Shown in pieces: positions 1 through 9,385 of a stretch of DNA of 64,000 nucleotides. Under the pieces are notes generated by a model. It was given only the letters and a program-made list of their open reading frames with translations. It was not told where the DNA came from and did not search any database. The position numbers and the translations under genes were made by a program. Each line of letters opens with the position of its first letter. The stretch's first letter is position 1. The stretch comes from Aradus depressus (lineage: Eukaryota > Arthropoda > Insecta > Hemiptera > Aradidae), in contig OY759215.1 of assembly GCA_963662175.1 (NCBI GenBank), positions 49,679,213 to 49,743,212 on the forward strand. Direction: 5' to 3'.

Positions 1-346
1 GTGAGGTTAGGTTTTATGATTCATGCCCAGGCTTTAACTACGAGGTCATATCGCCTACTACCAGCGCGCTCTTTCGTCACTCTGGTGGACATGAGCCCGA
101 CTCTACTGCGGGAGTCCTAAAGTTTTCCTACCCTAAATTTTTATTCACCTAGGGCAGGGGTCTTTAACGAGTACCTGACATAGTACAGGCTCGGGACCAT
201 CGCTTAACGTCCCATCCGAAGGACGGCGTGCTTAAGTTTATTTTACCTCCCAGATAAGATCAACTAAGGGCCCTCGGTCGGGTTTCAAAACCACGTTCTT
301 GAGCTCAGAAGGCAAGCACGCATACCACTGAGCTACCGGCGCCCTC
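1..346 (-). mobile_element. SINE-A copy (tRNA-headed SINE), minus strand
   Basis: On the minus strand it begins at 346 with a tRNA-like head (GGGCGCCGGTAGCTCAGTGG; the TAGCTCAGTGG part resembles a Pol III A box). A GGTTTCGAA-type B box follows, then the shared body ending in the GGGCATGAATCAT block and an AACCTAACC tail at the window edge. Other copies of the same unit, which define the family, are at about 1690, 4261, 6163, 17296, 38758, 39096, 43703 and 59129 (+) and 31158 and 50205 (-). It is non-coding and would need a LINE for mobility. Confidence 0.85.
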
Positions 347-369
347 AATCAGTTAAGTTGTTGTTCTCT

Positions 370-805
370 TTAAAACTGAAAATTAACATTTGATTTATAT
401 AGAGGCTTCTGAATTCACATATAAATTTTTGTAAAACATTCATAACGCCTGCAGTTATTATATTGAGTACTCCCTTCTCTAATACCCTCCTCCCTTTCGG
501 CTTATTTCGCGGAAAATTAATAGGTGTCTTCCTTATGGGTTTTGAATTTAAATATAAAATTTCACGCCGATACATTCATTACAACAGCAGTAATTAGAGT
601 TTTTGAGTTAAACCTCTCTCTAATCCCCCCCTTCCCTTTGGCCAATGTGGCTGAAAATTTATATGTACTGTTCTTATGGTATTCAGGTCACACATATAAA
701 ATTTCGTTTTGATACATTCATTATCGTGATCATAGTCAAACAATATCGAATTTCTGATCGATTACATAACCACTCTTATACTTCATATGTGATAGTAAGA
801 TGTTG
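370..805 (+). repeat. Dispersed repeat family D
   Basis: One of at least a dozen copies of a family recognised by recurring blocks: CCGATTTGGCTGAAAAT, a block ending TCGATACATTCATT, and an end block GATTACATAACTTCCCC. Each copy is built of two or three degenerate sub-repeats of about 100-130 bp. No coding capacity is seen and the class is unknown to me. Confidence 0.7.
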
Positions 806-839
806 TGTGACGAGGTTTATCATATAAATAAAAGACGAT

Positions 840-915
840 GTCTTCCCACTGTTTTATTTTTGACCAGAACCAGTTTTTAACCCAACAGCGTCATCATCAG
901 TGGTACATCCCACCA
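840..915 (-). mobile_element. Penelope-like end relic with hammerhead-like motif
   Basis: The minus strand reads CTGATGATGACGCTGTTG followed by GGTTAAAAACTGGTTC. This resembles the CTGANGA ... GAAA core found in Penelope-like terminal repeats. A 3-bp helix II (GAC/GTT) and a 4-bp helix I (ACCA/TGGT) can be drawn, but the G of GAAA is changed to A. No ORF is attached. The assignment rests on the motif only. Confidence 0.4.
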
Positions 916-999
916 ACACAGCGTAGCGGTTAAAGGGCAACCTTATACTTCGTATAGATGGGGGAAGTAATAACACTGCAATTTTTCCTGGTTTGCAAC

Positions 1000-1689
1000 A
1001 AATAATGAATATTGTCATTATAACCAGTTTAACTATCCATCAAGCACAGTGGCGTAGGAAGGTTATGGGTGCCTCCTAATTGGCCCCTCAAAGTTTTGTA
1101 TATTTTGCTCCTTTGGTCATAAGAGAATAAAATAACTTTAAACATGAAATTCGAATTTGGGATTGTGACAATTAACGAAGCGTCTAAAAGGTTAATTTTT
1201 TGTATGTTAAAAAAAAGAAACGTCACCGAATGTCGGGTTGTTGCAGCTTACAAGATGGGCACAAATTGTTTTGATCATTGGGGAAGTGGCCCTTGAACAA
1301 ATTTTTCATTTCTGGCATTAGCGAAGTTGCCACAAGGCTGCTATTATTTCCGCGAAATAATATCAGATATCGGCTCTGATTCAAAGATATTCGGGCCTGA
1401 AGTGAAGAATTCATAGCGGTTACCTCTAGTCTTTTCGTTCATTATTTTTTTTCTCCGCGCAGGGTAGGGGATAACTTCAAAAACACGGATGCAACAAAAT
1501 CGTTAATTCCCAACTCACTGCATAAATAATTTTATGTTATTTTAAAAAATATATGACAATAAAACATATGAAAAGAATGGGTTACCAGGTTTTTCTTTAG
1601 AAATAAGATTTCCATCTTATCGACGTTCAAAGAGGTTTTGGTAGAGGAGCTTCAATAGATTAAGCCTCTATAGATGTAACATACGAGCT
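1000..1689. other. No clear gene; possible LINE tail at 1223-1414
   Basis: Mostly AT-rich and unrecognised. On the minus strand, 1223-1414 is open for 63 codons and contains the segment LFKGHFPNDQNNLCPSCK. It resembles the CPxC region found near the C-terminus of some non-LTR retrotransposon proteins, but no second pair of metal ligands is visible. This is a weak resemblance. Confidence 0.25.
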
Positions 1690-1986
1690 GAGGGCACCGG
1701 TAGCTCAGTGGTATGCGTGTTTGCTTACTGGGCTCAAGATCGTGGGTTCGAAACCCGGCCGAGGCCTACTTCGGTTTTTTATCTGGAGGATGAAAAAATC
1801 TAGAGAACACCGTCTTTTGGATGGGACATTAAGCGATGGTTCCGACCCTGTACGATATCAGGTACTCTTTAAAGACCGCTACTCTAGGTGAATATATTAT
1901 ACACACTCCACCAAAGTGTCAGAAGAGCTCTCGGGTATTAGGCGATATGACCTAGTAGTTAAGACCCGGGTATGAGTCACAATAAC
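1690..1986 (+). mobile_element. SINE-A copy
   Basis: The head AGGGCACCGGTAGCTCAGTG is followed by a B-box block with GGTTCGAAACCCGG, then the body with GGATGGGACATTAAGCGATG and the 3' block ending in GGTATGAGTCACAATAA. It is diverged and lacks the CCTAA tail. No convincing target-site duplication was seen. Confidence 0.8.
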
Positions 1987-2879
1987 TATAAACAAAGTAA
2001 AACATTCCTTTCGTTTTATTTCTTAGAAAATTTATATCTAAAAAAACAAATCAAACGAGTAACAAATGTGCAGCAACCTACACCATAGTGCTACGTCAAT
2101 CTCCTTCACTGAGTCCTATGTATTGTGACAGTTGACCTAGATCTACGTTGTAAGTTACATGCAGTCAAAATACATGTAATGTTCTATTAAAGTTAATATT
2201 TTGATTGGTGAGGAAACAGTTATTAAAACAGATAGTGTTATTAATATTACGGTAGCTATTCGAATTACTTTGAAAATATGCCACCATTAAAACATTCTTT
2301 CTCATTGTGAGACATAACGCTCACAAATGCAATACGTAGAACTAATCAAATGGATCCTCTCTATGTTTACCTAATTGAGGTAACATTTTACATCGAATTA
2401 TAGCATTTTTAATATTTTAAAGAGCATTGCAGTTTGAAGGTGCACTCAAACTTAAAGCCCGGGGTCACGATCTCGTATAATTCAGGTCCTGTCAGAAATA
2501 AAAGAACAAGAAAGATGCGATTTAATCATAAGGTTACAGCTAAAAATGCTCTAGAATCATTTCATTAAACACTACAAAGGATCCTTTTTTTGTGTCGTAA
2601 CTGTGAACAAGGAATAGATCAAAGAACGCTCGATCAAGAAATATCAGCACGTGCATTCTTTGATCAAAGGTTGTCCAATTTGACACGAGCGCTTCAATTG
2701 ATGTATTGGTTGGGACCATACAGTATGTATTATAAAGAATGCCAATCTGAAATTATTCCTTTCGTGATTGGCTATTTTTGAGCCAATCAGATACTATTTA
2801 GCGGCAATTTAGAAGCATCAATTTCTGCTTGAGAATTTTCTTGAATAAAATTTCGTATATCTTCATTTATTTATTTATA
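1987..2879. other. Unassigned AT-rich sequence
   Basis: No splice-bounded coding segment, RNA gene or recognised element was found. A 63-codon open stretch at 2590-2781 (+) has no recognisable motif and is probably chance. Confidence 0.4.
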
Positions 2880-3560
2880 ATTAACGTTCTTGGGTGCATC
2901 TTGCACGTGTGCATCACACATCCGTCATATGTCGAAGGAGCTCAGTGTAGAGCTTAAGTGAGGCTATACGGCTTGGGAGCGACTACCGGTCGATCAACCT
3001 GTGACGATCGGCTTTATTCTGCTCCCGCCAGGAGCTGACAAACCGCATGAACAATAGCCGGTTGGTCTCCATCTCCCAGATAATTGCTAAAACAATAGTC
3101 TCCATTTCCGGTCTCGCGAATCAACAGGGGACATTCGAGAACATGTTCTATAGCCTCGATGCCCCCGCATGAACAGTTCAGGTTGTTCTTTCTCTTAAAG
3201 AACAATAATTTGGAGTTAAAATCTCTGTGACTTAGTAATATCTGAGGCATTCCGTGGTCAGGCTGTATCCCCGTCGAGTTGGCGTACCCAGAAGTCAGGA
3301 AAGTATACGTGCATCGTTCGCCCCCCCCCCCCCCCCCCCCCCCGAACTTTGTGACCAAAGCTGCTGCCATTTTTGCTGTGGTCTGACATATCCGCGCATC
3401 TCTTTTTCCTGGGCTATAAGTAAGGGGTCATCAATATCTGCTCCTAAAGGCATATGACCTCTCCAGAAGTATGTGGGAAGAGCACCATCCAAGACCACGT
3501 CTATGGATCTCCCAATAGTACCTAGACAGTTCTATAGGTCCTTGGAACCCTTAAAAGAGC
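2880..3560 (-). pseudogene. Non-LTR retrotransposon C-terminal relic
   Basis: Read on the minus strand from about 3560 to 3014, two overlapping frames cover the region C-terminal to reverse transcriptase, including a segment with KWQQLW. After a frame break comes a block with HRDFNSKLLFFKRKNNLNC, then a CCHC-like motif CSCGGIEAIEHVLECPLL around 3120-3180. This motif is typical of the C-terminal zinc-binding region of I/R1-type LINE proteins. The break coincides with a run of 23 C at 3321-3343. The segment 2880-3013 reads like its 3' UTR. A related relic lies at 18385-18905. Confidence 0.65.
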
Positions 3561-3641
3561 TGCTTTTATAAACATCTGTCAATTCAAAGAAGTCGTAATA
3601 AATAAATTATGTACGTAATAATGTTAAATGTTTAATATTAC

Positions 3642-3773
3642 CTAATAGCGCCTGAAAGAGTCTTGACTTGAAGATCCGAATGACCCGCTCGATGGCGAGT
3701 CTCAGCTGTTTGTCCTGTGGCTTGATGAGTTTGGCGTGATAGTCCTCAAGCAGCTCCAAGGCTCGATGTGCCT
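3642..3773 (-). CDS. dlg1: Internal exon of discs large (MAGUK), L27 domain
   Basis: The minus strand has an acceptor (...TCTTGTGTTGACAG) before position 3773 and a donor (TTAG/GTAATA) after 3642. The 132 nt between them read 2 nt + 43 codons + 1 nt with no stop. The translation starts AHRALELLEDYHAKL, continues PQDKQLRLAIERVIRIF and ends KSRLFQALL, which I recognise as the L27 domain of discs large/SAP97. In that family the residue before the segment is Glu and the one after is Asp, and the split codons at both ends allow this. L27 mediates pairing with CASK/Lin-7-type partners at junctions and synapses. In Drosophila this domain is present only in S97-type isoforms. The next exon, for the region starting IQEFYEL, is not in 1-3641 and would lie left of the window. 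I did not find earlier exons to the right. Confidence 0.9.
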
Positions 3774-4260
3774 CTGTCAACACAAGAGTCAGTTAGTGAC
3801 CATGCTTAGATTGTTTGGACATTACTATTTCAATTATGGGTGGAAGCCATTGTATGCCAACAAGGGAAGTAGAGGTTCTGACCAGCTGGAAAGAAGAAGA
3901 CTCAAAATTTGCCTAACATTTCGGAAACTATTTCCTTCTTGAGGGCCTTATTATGAAATTTTGTTTATTCTTCTGTTGCCACAATGTAGCCCTGAAAAAT
4001 GTGATAAATAGTTTCCGAAACGTTGGGCCAAATTTGTGTCTTTCTCTTTACACCTCAACTTCCCTGAACATTCTTTAGATCTTATATTTCTATTGCTTGT
4101 AAAATTTAAATTAGAATCACTACTTTCATTTGTCATGTATGACAATAGAGTAGAAAAGGTTTTTTTTGGGACTACCTGGTGTAATGTTTTGTCGATTTAC
4201 ATGTAGATTTAATGAGGAGGCATGAAGGTGGACTGGAATGTAGAGAGATTGAGGAGCTGG
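3774..4260. other. dlg1 intron sequence, nothing else recognised
   Basis: This follows from the acceptor at 3774, so on the minus strand it is intron upstream of the L27 exon. It is unrecognised AT-rich DNA. CATTTCGGAAACTATTT at 3918-3934 recurs in inverted form near 4007-4023 (ATAGTTTCCGAAACG), a short imperfect inverted pair. Confidence 0.5.
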
Positions 4261-4594
4261 GAGGGCGCCGATAGCTCAGAGGTAGTGTGCTTGCTTACTG
4301 ACCTCAAAATCACGGGTTCGAAACACAGCCTCAAGTTTTTCATCTGGGAGGTGAAAACACCTTGAGCGCGCCTTCCTTCGGATGGGACGTTAAGCGATGG
4401 TCCCGAGTCTGTACGATGTAAGGTACTAGTTTAAAGACCCTACACTAGGTGAATAAACAGGCAAGATTTCGTATTCCCACAGTAGATTCGGGCTCAAATC
4501 CACCAGAGAGACGAAAGAGCGCATGGTAATAGGCGATATGACTTTGTAGTTAAAACCAATATGCCACAATTGACTAACTAACAATAACTAACTT
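4261..4594 (+). mobile_element. SINE-A copy
   Basis: The head GAGGGCGCCGATAGCTCAGA, the B-box block CACGGGTTCGAAAC, the body with GGATGGGACGTTAAGCGATG and the 3' block are all recognisable. The 3' tail is degenerate (ACTAACTAACAATAACTAAC). Confidence 0.85.
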
Positions 4595-4984
4595 GAGGAG
4601 GTGGCGCAGTAGAGGAACAGCGGTGGGTTTAGCATTAATTTTCAGTGCAAAGGCAGTAGGGTATAATCAAGTCTAAAATTTTAATTTTTAATATATTTAT
4701 ATATTTTTTATATGTTTTAATTTAATTATATAGGTATATAATTAATTAAGCATAGTTCCTCTCGGCAGCTCCAGTACCTACCTATAACTGATTCAACGGG
4801 GCTTATATTACGCAATGCTAAATGAGAATGGTGTGGGAAGGAGTTCCACTGATTTTGCTCATCTGATTTTTACTTAGCTGATTATTGTTCCGTAATGGAC
4901 AATGTTCAAACAATGCTATATGGGAAATTTTATGAAAATCTGACCAATCATTAAAGAACTCAGCACTCATTTAATGTTTTAGTT

Positions 4985-5200
4985 AGAGGATACACGCTAA
5001 ATCCCTGCAGGTCGTATGAATGAAGGTTTTGAGAGCCTTTAGACGCACCCTAAACCCCTGCAGGTCGTATGAATGAAGGTTTTGAGAGCCTTTAGACGCA
5101 CCCTAAACCCCTGCAGGTCGTATGAATGAAGGTTTTGAGAGCCTTTAGACGCACCCTAAACACTTGCAGGTCGTATGAATGAAGTTTAGGATACACATTC
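4985..5200. repeat. 53-bp tandem repeat, about 3.7 units
   Basis: CTGCAGGTCGTATGAATGAA recurs at 5005, 5058 and 5111, with a degenerate unit at 5164, giving a 53-bp period. The second and third units are identical and the outer ones diverge. Confidence 0.95.
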
Positions 5201-6162
5201 TGCAGGTGATATTCTTCCGTCCTATGGGACGTTCAATCCAATGCTTCTATATATAAGCGTGTTTGTGAACGCGCCATTTTTAACGAATGACATTTGCTTT
5301 GAATAATGCTGCTCCTTTTAGCGTCATGAAATGCTTGTTCATTAAATGAATTTATGTTGCTGCATAGGATGTATATCAAGTGGTATAATAGGATGAGTAG
5401 CGATGGTGTTATGCGCTATCAAAAGGCTCTAAGCAGTGTGAGGTGACAAAGACAATACTAAAAATGCATTATTTGGGACCAGTACTGAAATTTGATTTAG
5501 TGTTCATTGATAATGGCACAAAAGTCAATCTGACATTAGAGCCACGATGTCAGTAAATACGTTCAGAAATGACTGCCGCCCTCATAACCGAACAAACAGA
5601 AAGGTACAGGTGGACCAAGTGATAGGATTAAAACCCATTTAAACCCTGGCCGATTGTTTCCAGCTGAATAAAGAAGTTGCTCTGGAGTTGGTCTCTTCTC
5701 CGTCAAACTAACTCAAACTCTGGAGTGTTCGTTGTCTGTTTGTTTCTATAAACTCATTTATTCGCTCCGCCTTCAACCCTCCCACCCTACGCTCCTTGTT
5801 TAGCTTGACAAAACAGCTCTGTCAGATTCACCGGCCTTTCTTCTTCGTCTGTATACCAGCCTGTCCGCTACATTCTACGTAGATAATTATGTCACTACCT
5901 AATGGACCTTTGGTCTTGGATGATCTTAGAGAGTAGAGACTGTTCTTGTGGTCGTCAGTTCCCAATAAGCAGGGGGAAAGAATGTACAAGAATATTTCAA
6001 TGTATTCCGAAAACATCGCACTCTTTCAGATTATTCTAGAATTTTCTGGTGTATTATATATATTATTAAACATAAAGTTGACAAAAACATAATTCAAGGG
6101 CCCCCGGATGAAGTCTGCCTCAGGGCCGAAAGTCTTTATATATATATATACTTACTAGTTGC
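5201..6162. other. Unassigned sequence
   Basis: No recognised gene or element. 5570-5990 is less AT-rich than its surroundings and has short open stretches on both strands, for example 62 codons on the minus strand at 5828-6016. None carries a motif I recognise. A short TA run lies near 6139-6150. Confidence 0.4.
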
Positions 6163-6509
6163 GAGGGTGCCGGTAGCTCAGTGGTATGCGTGCTTGGGTT
6201 CTCAGCTCAAGAACGTGAGCTCAAACCCGACCGAGGCCCTTAGTTTATTTTATCTGGGAGTTAAAATAAACTTAAGCATGCCGTCCTTCAGATGGGACGT
6301 TAAGCGATGGTCCCGAGCCTGTACGATGTCAGGTACTCGTTAAACACCCCTACCCTAGGTGAATAAAAATTTAGGGTCGGCAACATTTTGTACTCCCACA
6401 GTAGAATCGGGCTCATGTCCACCAGAGTGACGAAAGAGCGCTCTAAAAGTAGGCGATATGACCTCGCAGTTAAAGCTCGGGCATGAGTCATAAAAACTAA
6501 CCTAACCTA
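6163..6509 (+). mobile_element. SINE-A copy with target-site duplication
   Basis: A full-length unit of 347 bp from GAGGGTGCCGGTAGCTCAGT to the tail AACTAACCTAACCTA. It is flanked by TACTAGTTGC (6153-6162) and TACTGGTTGC (6510-6519), a 10-bp duplication with one mismatch. Confidence 0.9.
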
Positions 6510-6689
6510 TACTGGTTGCGCTAGTGCATACATTTTTTTTTTTCTGTTATGTTTCCATTGTCTAGGGAGCTCCTTACCACTTACCACAGCTCTTTTTACA
6601 TCATTATTCCCGCCTCAACAAACTCATCTCCCGCCTTAAGCACCAGCCTAACCTAAAAACAAACTCTTAATCCATTAATTAATTATACT

Positions 6690-7430
6690 TCGTGTCAAGT
6701 CTTAAGACTTTATTCACTTCATTGAGTCATCATCAGTTACTATATCTTTGTGCACGTTCAATTATAATTTTTTTATTATTGATTTTTAGGTTTTTGATTA
6801 CTTCATTTCTCATAAAACAGCGTCATGTACAGATTACTGACATTCTGCACGTAATTTCTATGACTAGAAGCATGTCATAACTAAATTAAACAAACTTCTT
6901 GTCTAAAATATTGTCTGTTCGTAGTAGACCGTTAGCCTCGGTTCTTTATTTCAGTCATATTTTTTTTAATTCTGTCTTTAAAACGTCGGCCAGTCTGTCC
7001 AATATACAATTGGTTGGATGTCGCGCACTGTACTATATACTTCACTTTTCAGTGTTTCCCCTACTTTTATGAAAGCTCTGGTTCATAATGTTGATTGTTT
7101 TAAAACCTATATAGCACCCTTCTTTTCTCAAAAATTTCCTTAATTTATCTGAGATTTTCCCGTAATGTGTGAGGTTGGCCCATTTGTTAGAAATTTCTTT
7201 CAATTTTTTCCATGGTTTTTTGTGAATAATTATTGTTTTTGGTTATTTCCTTAATGATATAAAAATCTTTTCCTTAGATTTCTGACTCCTTGGGATGCTC
7301 TATGGTTCATCGAGTAGAAGGCCGCATATTTGAATTTATTTGGACAATTTGAAGAACGATGTATAACTGTATCGATTTTATGAAAATGCTAAATTCGGAT
7401 TTTTTACAAGTAATTTTAATCTTTATGTGA
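6690..7430 (-). pseudogene. Penelope-like element relic with GIY-YIG motif
   Basis: On the minus strand, 7010-6963 translates as LYIGQTGRRFKDRIK, the core of a GIY-YIG endonuclease as fused to Penelope reverse transcriptases. Upstream (7050-7160) short in-frame pieces such as EIFEKRR are compatible with the end of the RT domain, but frames are broken throughout. Downstream at about 6740-6725 the minus strand has CTGATGATGACTCAATGAAG, a motif expected in the 3' terminal repeat of such elements. No intact ORF remains. Confidence 0.7.
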
Positions 7431-7951
7431 AGAAAATTCTGTCTGGGTGACTGTAAAGCGACACGGTGGTGTTGAATGGCTAGTCACACTGGACTTGCTC
7501 CAGGGCAACACCGAGCACTACAGCTAGTTTAACATAAGCAAGAGTGTGTGCATTGGCTAACTGACCTCAAAGAGCTAGTTTTTTTTTTTTTTTTGTAAGT
7601 TCCTGTGACCTAGTGACACGAAGTCCGCGTTCTGTCGTATGATAAAAGTCAACCAATTGTCCTCCAGACTTAAAAGGATGGGGACATCCAGCTAGCGTTC
7701 CAGTTTTCCCAGGATGTCTTCCTTTGTCTTGCAATTAGACTAAAAGCATTCTCCCCTTTCATTCTTTTCCACCCATGGACACTGTTTTTCAATTATTTTT
7801 CCCTTTGAGAGTTGTGTAAATAAAAACAAAAAAATGGGAAATAATTCTGGAAAGACCACGGGAGTCTTCTCAACTGTCTTCACATTTCGTCCCCCCCGTT
7901 ATCTGTTATAACAGAAAAAAATATAAAAGTTGATATGTAAATCCCAATTTT
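7431..7951. other. Unassigned sequence
   Basis: AT-rich sequence with a T run near 7580-7594. No supported gene or element. Confidence 0.4.
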
Positions 7952-8009
7952 GTTGGCTCTGGGTAGTTGGCTCTGGGTAGTTGGCTCTGGGTAGTTGGCT
8001 CTGGGTAGT
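7952..8009. repeat. 14-bp tandem repeat, 4 units
   Basis: TTGGCTCTGGGTAG is repeated four times in direct succession without mismatches. Confidence 0.95.
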
Positions 8010-8795
8010 TGCCCAGTTTACTTCTACTCTTTTAAAAAACTCTTGGTAACTCAAGAGAATCCTCCTTGCACTCTTGTAGGGGGGCCTTCAGTTCAGAAGC
8101 AATATCGTATTTCATTAAAGTTATTTTAAGCAGGACGCATTTCCTTTGATCACACATTTCTAGAGTAAAGTAGATATTGACAGTGGCGGATCTACAGTTT
8201 TTGGGGCTCTGAGACTTTTCCTTTGAAGGAGACCCCCTCTAGAAAGTTGAGGAAAAAATGTTGGATGAAATTAGATGGTTTAGGACAGGAAGTAAATAAA
8301 TATTAAGAAGAAGAAGAGTTTATTATAACACTCGCATTTACAGAGGTACAATTATACAATAAGGTTCCTTAACCATTACCTTATACACTAAATACAAATC
8401 TAAAATAATCAGTTAAATTGAATACAATGATTAACTACTGCATAATGGTAAATTTGAAAGAACTCTCAAAGAATAAAAAAATAAAAAAAAAAAGAAGTAA
8501 CTGAAATGAATAGAAAATAAATTAATAAACTTTCAAAAACAAAAATTATAATTTAAAATCGTGAACGGATATTTTTGTGTTTCCCTCCCTGAGTTTTCCC
8601 TATTTTCTTTACCAAAACGTTTTGATTTATCACACTTAAGTAAAAAGTTTTTACTGAAATTTCCTATGTAGTCCAGTAGGAACTAAATATTAAAAAATAT
8701 GTATTGGATCATATCCCTTATCGTCTTAATAAGTTTCCTTAATTGAAGTGACACCTTTCACCAGAGATGTATTGGAGGGGTCGCACTCTGCAAAC
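8010..8795. other. Unassigned sequence
   Basis: AT-rich. The block GTGGCGGATCTACAG near 8185 resembles ends of hAT-type elements, but no partner end was found. No gene is supported. Confidence 0.35.
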
Positions 8796-8870
8796 TAACT
8801 TAGTTCATAACTAGACCTGACGATGGTGTGAGGCCGAAACCGGTAGTTGTATTTTTATAAATATCTTTAG
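8796..8870 (+). mobile_element. Penelope-like end relic with hammerhead-like motif
   Basis: Around 8815-8848 the plus strand carries the core CTGACGA, one T, a GGT/GCC helix, then GAAACCGGTA. The ACCGGT hexamer is self-complementary and could form helix III. The layout matches the other hammerhead-like motifs in this window. No coding sequence is attached. Confidence 0.45.
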
Positions 8871-8942
8871 TGGACAATATCTCAAAAAATAGTTTGTTTT
8901 ATTTATTTAATAAGTTACTTCTTTTATTTTTCTGGATTTTGG

Positions 8943-9338
8943 ATGAGGCGTGGTCCCGTACCTTAGGTAGGCAAACTTATAGGTATTTTGTATGAGGCGT
9001 GGTCCCGTACCTTAGGTAGGCAAACTTATAGGTATTTTGTATGAAGCGTGGTCCCGTACCTTAGGTAGGCAAACTTATAGGTATTTTGGATGAGGCGTGG
9101 TCCCGTACCTTAGGTAGGCAAACTTATAGGTATTTTGTATGAAGCGTGGTCCCGTACCTTAGGTAGGCAAACTTATAGGTATTTTGTATGAGGCGTGGTC
9201 CCGTACCTTAGGTAGGCATACTTATAGGTATTTTGTATGAGGCATGGTCCCGTACCTTAGGTAGGCAAACTTATAGGTATTTTGTATGAGGCGTGGTCCC
9301 GTACCTTAGGTAGGCAAACTTATAGGTATTTTGTATTT
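8943..9338. repeat. 49-bp tandem repeat, 8 units
   Basis: ATGAGGCGTGGTCCCGTACC starts at 8943 and recurs every 49 bp until about 9335. Units differ by single bases (ATGAGGCG/ATGAAGCG, GGCAAACT/GGCATACT). Confidence 0.97.
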
Positions 9339-9385
9339 ATAATGTCATTAAATTAATAAGTGATATATTATATCATCATGCTCAA

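Noticed and set aside
3736..3942. 68-codon plus-strand frame over the dlg1 exon
   Set aside because: It is the antisense shadow of the L27 exon, and the conserved protein is on the minus strand.
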